64,000 nt of DNA from Malachius bipustulatus. Its lineage: Eukaryota; Arthropoda; Insecta; Coleoptera; Melyridae. A program made the position numbers and the translations under genes. The notes beneath the pieces are model-generated. The model had not been told where the DNA came from and made no database searches. It worked only from the letters and a program-made list of their open reading frames with translations. Below, in pieces: positions 59,436 to 64,000 of this stretch. Position 1 is the stretch's first letter. Every line of letters begins with the position of its first letter. The stretch is from assembly GCA_910589415.1 (NCBI GenBank), contig OU342631.1, positions 16,058,001-16,122,000 on the forward strand, read 5' to 3'.

Positions 59436-62400
59436 GTAAGTCCGATGCGAAAAGCGTGTCGTACATTTTACTCGACCCTCAATTTTCCAAGAGAGAGCGT
59501 CGGGGTGTTTAGAAAGGGTGGAATTCATCTAGCTCTAGCTCTAGCCTCTGTACAGCGGACCTGGTCATGATCCTCGATCCTTGGGGGTAGGAAGGTTGAA
59601 GCGGACTAATTGGTTATAATCTTGCGTAGTTAGATATACAGAGTAGCTTAGATGTCATCTATTACCTACATAAGGTCGTAGTGCCGTTGTTTGTTCTTAT
59701 ATTAATTAGGATTTCTTGATAACTCAGAAAGTTGAAGTACTTAATAATTGGAATTAAAAAAAAATAGCCAGAATTTTAGGTTTTCAAGTTAAATTATTGT
59801 TCGGTATGGGCGAGAATGAATCAGTCAATCTGGCGATCAGGGAAAATATTAAACTTTTATATAAATGAGTGAATTGTTTCAAAAAACGCGCTTTGTTTTG
59901 TATAAAAAATTATACTTGTGGGGGAAATTTTGAAACTAGAATTGAAAAGCCGTCGAGACCATCTGATTGTCTATACTTAATCTATCGTTTTACGAGACAG
60001 TTTGCGAGATTGTCTTTTTGTAGACTGCTGCGAAGTTGGAGATTTATTAAAGCATCTCCGACGCATATGTAAGCACCAGAATGAAAAGGAAGCAACGAAA
60101 AGTGCGAAGTCGATAAGAAAAGTTTTATTCTCCTCCCGCTTTTCCGTGGATTTGTCTCTCAAATCGCTTTCAAAGATCACCATTTAGATTTTTATTTAGG
60201 AAAATATATTGTTATTATTATTTATTTGGACACTAATATGTTTCTCCACCATGATAGTTCAATTGGCTTATAATGCAGGGTGTTCTAAAATAAATCGTCC
60301 GAGCTATATGACCAAAGCAAGAAGATTTCGATCAAAAATTATTATCAATGAGTGATTTTTTATGATTTTACATTTTGATGCGGAAAGATTTTTGGGCAGA
60401 AGTTACTTCCTTATAGATTATTATAAAACTTGCAAAGGACTAGTGACTTCAACAAAGACTTACTGCAGAAGGAATAATTTTATGTAATTCGCCGCATGTT
60501 ATGTCTTAAGAAAGCTTTCAAACTCCGCGTCCGAAGTCTGACATATTCTAACGAGAAACTTTGTTTAAAGTTTCTTATAAACTTGTATCCAACTTGATTT
60601 TACTCGTCAACATGCATCTTGTCATTCTTGTCGAATAAAGACAAGAGCCTTATGTTAGATAAAGAAAACTCCAAAAACAAATATGAACTCTGAAGAGTAT
60701 AAGGATGATTACATTATAGAAGAGTTTCTGAATTTTTTTATCAAACTATTCAGGTTTTGTTTCTCTTTTTTTTAAATAAATTCAAGGGTATTCTGAAAAT
60801 CTAAAATCTTTTATGTCGACCATAACATAATGTCAAGAGTGAATCCTCATTTACTATTTTTTGATCTACAAAATTTTGATTTTTGTAACTCCTAGAGTTA
60901 TTCTGCTTCCATCTTGTCGTTTCTTGCAATACAGGATTTTAGTTTTCAAGGAGACCGGTTACAGTAGTCAGGTCAGGGCAGAGTTCAATCGCTTGGCGCC
61001 TCTCGCTTGGATATATGAATATTTTTATTAGGGATAACCGGGATCCCCCTCTTATATAGATCCATATTTATAACCTGGAGGAGGGTGCTCCCTTGATTCA
61101 AAATAATTTTCCCGATAGATGATATGATTTTGCTAATTTGGGGTCATTCCAATGCGTCCTGTTCTCCATTCTGATTCCTAAAATTGTGGACGACCGAAGA
61201 AGTCACATTTCTGGAAAGAATTAAGGGATGGAGAAACCTTTCAAATTAACTGCTTCTAGAGCACACGTTACATCGATTTGTTATTTATATCTTTGAGAGA
61301 TTATGTTGAAAGTTAATTAGAGGACCGTGAACAAAGTTCCCTTTAATTTGTTATTCCATTTGATAACTTGTTCTCAAACGGGTACAGTCAAGATGGACCG
61401 GCGTCCTGTAATTAATTAGTTAATTTAATTTAAACCAAAACTGAATTTGAAGATCCCTAGGGTATAGTGTTTCAATATGTATAGGGGACCGACGAATTCC
61501 CATTTTCTAGATTTATTAGACAAATAAGTACCAATATTTTAGTCTGATCCCTGAGCAATAATTTTCTTTACTGCAGTGATCTAGACCGAAAAATATCGAA
61601 TGCTTTAAATGTTTTAGAAAGGAAATAATTCTAAAGGGCTGGTAAAGATAAAAGCTGGTGCTCGAGACAAACTTTCATTTTAAGTTAGAGAAGTACAGAA
61701 AATAATTACATTCACCACCATGGTACAGATCAATATTGATTTTTACTTCGAAAGTATTTAAAATTCTTATAAATGTAGGATTTAATAGGAACCGTCAAAA
61801 AATAATACAACTCAACAAGGCGCCAGGACTGGTGGGTGCAGATAACAATATTGTGCGACTCCAGTTATAAGGAAGATTCGACGGTCTGAATATTTCTCAT
61901 TTCAATAAAAAAATGTTTACAACTCGGTTTGGAAATTTAAAAGAAGTCATCCTTAAAGGGATTGATAAAACGGGAAATCAAATCCGCCCTTCCTTCAAAC
62001 TCGACGACTCCTTATTTATCCGAAATCGATGTAATGAAGTTAAAATTCGCAGACTCGCTGCTCAGAATTTTCTTGCTTGTTACGACACTGTCCCGAAATG
62101 GCTATTCCGTGTTACCGTCGAAGATTCTGGCCCCGTAACGTTGCTCCGGTTCCGAGGGCGGAGCTGCTTACCTATCTCGGCGACAAACGAAGCTGAAAAT
62201 CACGAGCTGATCTTGCCAAATAGAAAAGTTATTTCCGAAAGTTGCCAGCTTACCTTTCGCAAGATCTCTCCTTACATGTTGTTCGGTTGATTCGAATAAA
62301 TTGGGGAAAATCATCTGGATGAATATACCGTATACAAATCTATTCAAACTGATTCCTGACGTAGGTAGTTGGATATTCAAATTTATATATATATACATCA

Positions 62401-64000
62401 TAATAAATTGCTTAAAGGAGTTTTGAATTATATCAATGTTGAAATTTTACACTCATAATTTCTAGACGGTGCAAAAATGAAAAAGAATCTTCTTACTTAT
62501 ATTTTCTACAGTGAGCTCTTCTTACCGATTTCAGTCCAAAACATTAGATAGAGTTGGACGCGCAGTTTGGGCACAAGGACTAGGCCGGGCTAGAACTGTC
62601 CAGGTAAATCTTCAATACCAAGTCATTTAAAATGTCATCAAAAATTTAAAAGTTTACGATGCACGAATGCTGAAAAAAAAATTACGATTCTGGCACAATA
62701 TTTGCTGACTTATATCTGGCAGAGATATATGCGCGTTTAATGACTGACAAATTGCAAATAAATTGAAGTTGATTCTACTGAAACTTTCGGCATGAGGAAA
62801 GTTAGTCGGGTGTTGGCTAACTAACCAGCATCTTACATAATGAACAAAATCAAGCGGGTTGATGATCAAATAATCTCGCTGTAATAATAATAATAATCTT
62901 GCAATTTGCGCAATCCTAAAGCAATTAAGAACGGATCGTGCAACTTGGTGATTTCAGTATGATCTCAACGCGATTTCGAGATGATGTGCTGAATGACCGC
63001 ATATTTTTTACACTTGCTGAATATATTAAAGTAACACATGGTCAGCCAAGAGTTTTTACTACGGAATTTTAAATCCCAATTTATCTGACAATATTTTAAA
63101 TTCTCTGATTGTTCTAAACTTCATCCTACTTCCAACTTTGAGATTATTTGAACAAAGTGAAGTTTTTTATTAAAGAATATAATCAGATCGATTTGGGGAT
63201 AATCTTATTTCGAATATTCTTATAACGTTGCAGGAAACGACGTTAATGGTTTGAAACAAACCTGCTACATGGGATATCTTGCCGGGAATAAGATGCTAAG
63301 CCACAAAATATGGTTTTATCGTGTACAATTCCGGAATATTATCATAAATTCTCAATTTATTCTGTAATTCTGGAAAGTTATTGATACGGAAGCGAATGTT
63401 CTGGCTATAACTTATTTTTTATTTTTACATGTTCAGATTTCCACAGTGTACCATTATAATAACACCGCGCGTGAAATATTCTCATGAATGGAAAATAGTG
63501 TCATCCAGGATCCTGGGGGAATTAGATTATTTCTTTTAATTCCTTCGTAATTCTGGAATCTGGATACTTTCATTTTTACGTCATCAGAATCCCTATATTC
63601 AAATGAAATGTTTATATATTATTGAAAAGAACGTGACGAAAACATTCATCCGCAAAAACCCAGAGATTCTAAGTACACATTATACTTGTAAATATGAAGA
63701 ACTTTGCGGAATTAGAGCTGGAGCGAAACATCTGAAACTGACTTCTTTTTATTCAAATCCGAAACGGAAAAATTCGAATTAGGTATATACGTAGGTACTC
63801 CGAGCTCGCTTCTCAGCCGAGTCGGATTAATTTCACAATGAATTTTTTTATAAAAGAAAATTTGTTCAGCGTACTGTTAAGATTATTCACGCAAGACCCG
63901 GATTATTAACGTGGCAAAAGTAGAAAGCCAAAGAAGCGTTACGTACGTTAGTACCTATATAATTACGTCTGAAGTATAATGGCGTCGTTTGATCATACCG
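59436..64000 (+). other. sif intron, at least 4.6 kb, phase 1, open at the window edge
   Basis: The donor is GTAAGTCCG. No further sif exon appears before the window ends. A GC-richer stretch at 61913-62290 has a 125-codon open frame with no recognised domain. A solo transposon-end-like word, GCAGGGTGTTCTAAAATAAA, lies near 60275. Confidence 0.8.
61913..62290 (+). CDS. Unrecognised 125-codon open frame in the last sif intron
   Basis: Opens at ATG and ends TGA. Codons from about 61960 to 62260 are GC-richer than the surrounding intron, with segments such as CYDTVPKWLFRVTVEDSGPV. There is no family I recognise, no signal peptide or membrane segment, and no clear upstream promoter. It may be a conserved non-coding block or an old transposon piece that happens to stay open. 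Confidence 0.15.
   Translation: MFTTRFGNLKEVILKGIDKTGNQIRPSFKLDDSLFIRNRCNEVKIRRLAAQNFLACYDTVPKWLFRVTVEDSGPVTLLRFRGRSCLPISATNEAENHELILPNRKVISESCQLTFRKISPYMLFG

Noticed and set aside
60270..60300. Mariner-type TIR GCAGGGTGTTCTAAAATAAA
   Set aside because: Solo end without partner or TA duplication; similar solo words near 9403, 23192 and 26475 were also left out.

Overview
The window comes from an AT-rich animal nuclear genome, almost certainly an insect. The only host gene I recognise is a spliced, plus-strand gene whose exons match Still life (sif), the arthropod Tiam1/Tiam2-type Rac guanine-nucleotide exchange factor. Six exons are visible (24704-24983, 31116-31247, 47521-47703, 51271-51471, 52908-53135, 59249-59435). 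In order they encode the N-terminal PH domain (split over two exons), the coiled coil and extension (CC-Ex), a Ser/Arg-rich linker, the Ras-binding-like domain and the start of the PDZ domain. The splice phases are compatible throughout. The 5' exons of the gene and the catalytic DH-PH half lie outside the window. The order of insect cannot be fixed from this sequence.

Everything else is intron or flanking DNA, largely built from transposable elements and their relics. From left to right: a Helitron/Helentron-like element (961-2303) carrying a tRNA-like Pol III promoter; a 5'-truncated non-LTR retrotransposon of I/Jockey type with intact RT and RNase H catalytic residues and a 12-bp target duplication (2956-5926); an RNase H relic (6276-6515); two small MITEs (9495-9713, 10441-10621); and a 9-kb cluster of five Harbinger-like units in both orientations, abutting across single TTA trinucleotides (11130-20084). 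One unit of the cluster is interrupted by a second copy of the Helitron-like element, and the two long units carry the first exon of a Myb/SANT-like protein. A TTAA-flanked piggyBac-type MITE follows (21852-22079).

Within the sif introns lie a mariner-type MITE with an internal minisatellite (25275-25887), a 1.08-kb near-perfect palindrome whose loop keeps a start codon resembling the N-terminus of DUF4817 transposon proteins (28497-29573), a degenerate Myb-like/coiled-coil reading frame (32060-32585, minus), a possible alternative terminal exon (32773-32889), two retrotransposon relics (36677-37470 minus; 38929-39775 plus), an unusual fold-back element whose arms are arrays of 20-21-bp repeats (41091-41782), and another inverted-repeat element (45559-46016).

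The most unusual structures are the nested Harbinger-like cluster with its repeated 12-bp motif and 20-bp palindrome, the fold-back element with 20/21-bp arrays, and the long intronic palindrome, which should be transcribed as a hairpin whenever sif pre-mRNA is made. I saw no complete protein-coding system of a new kind.
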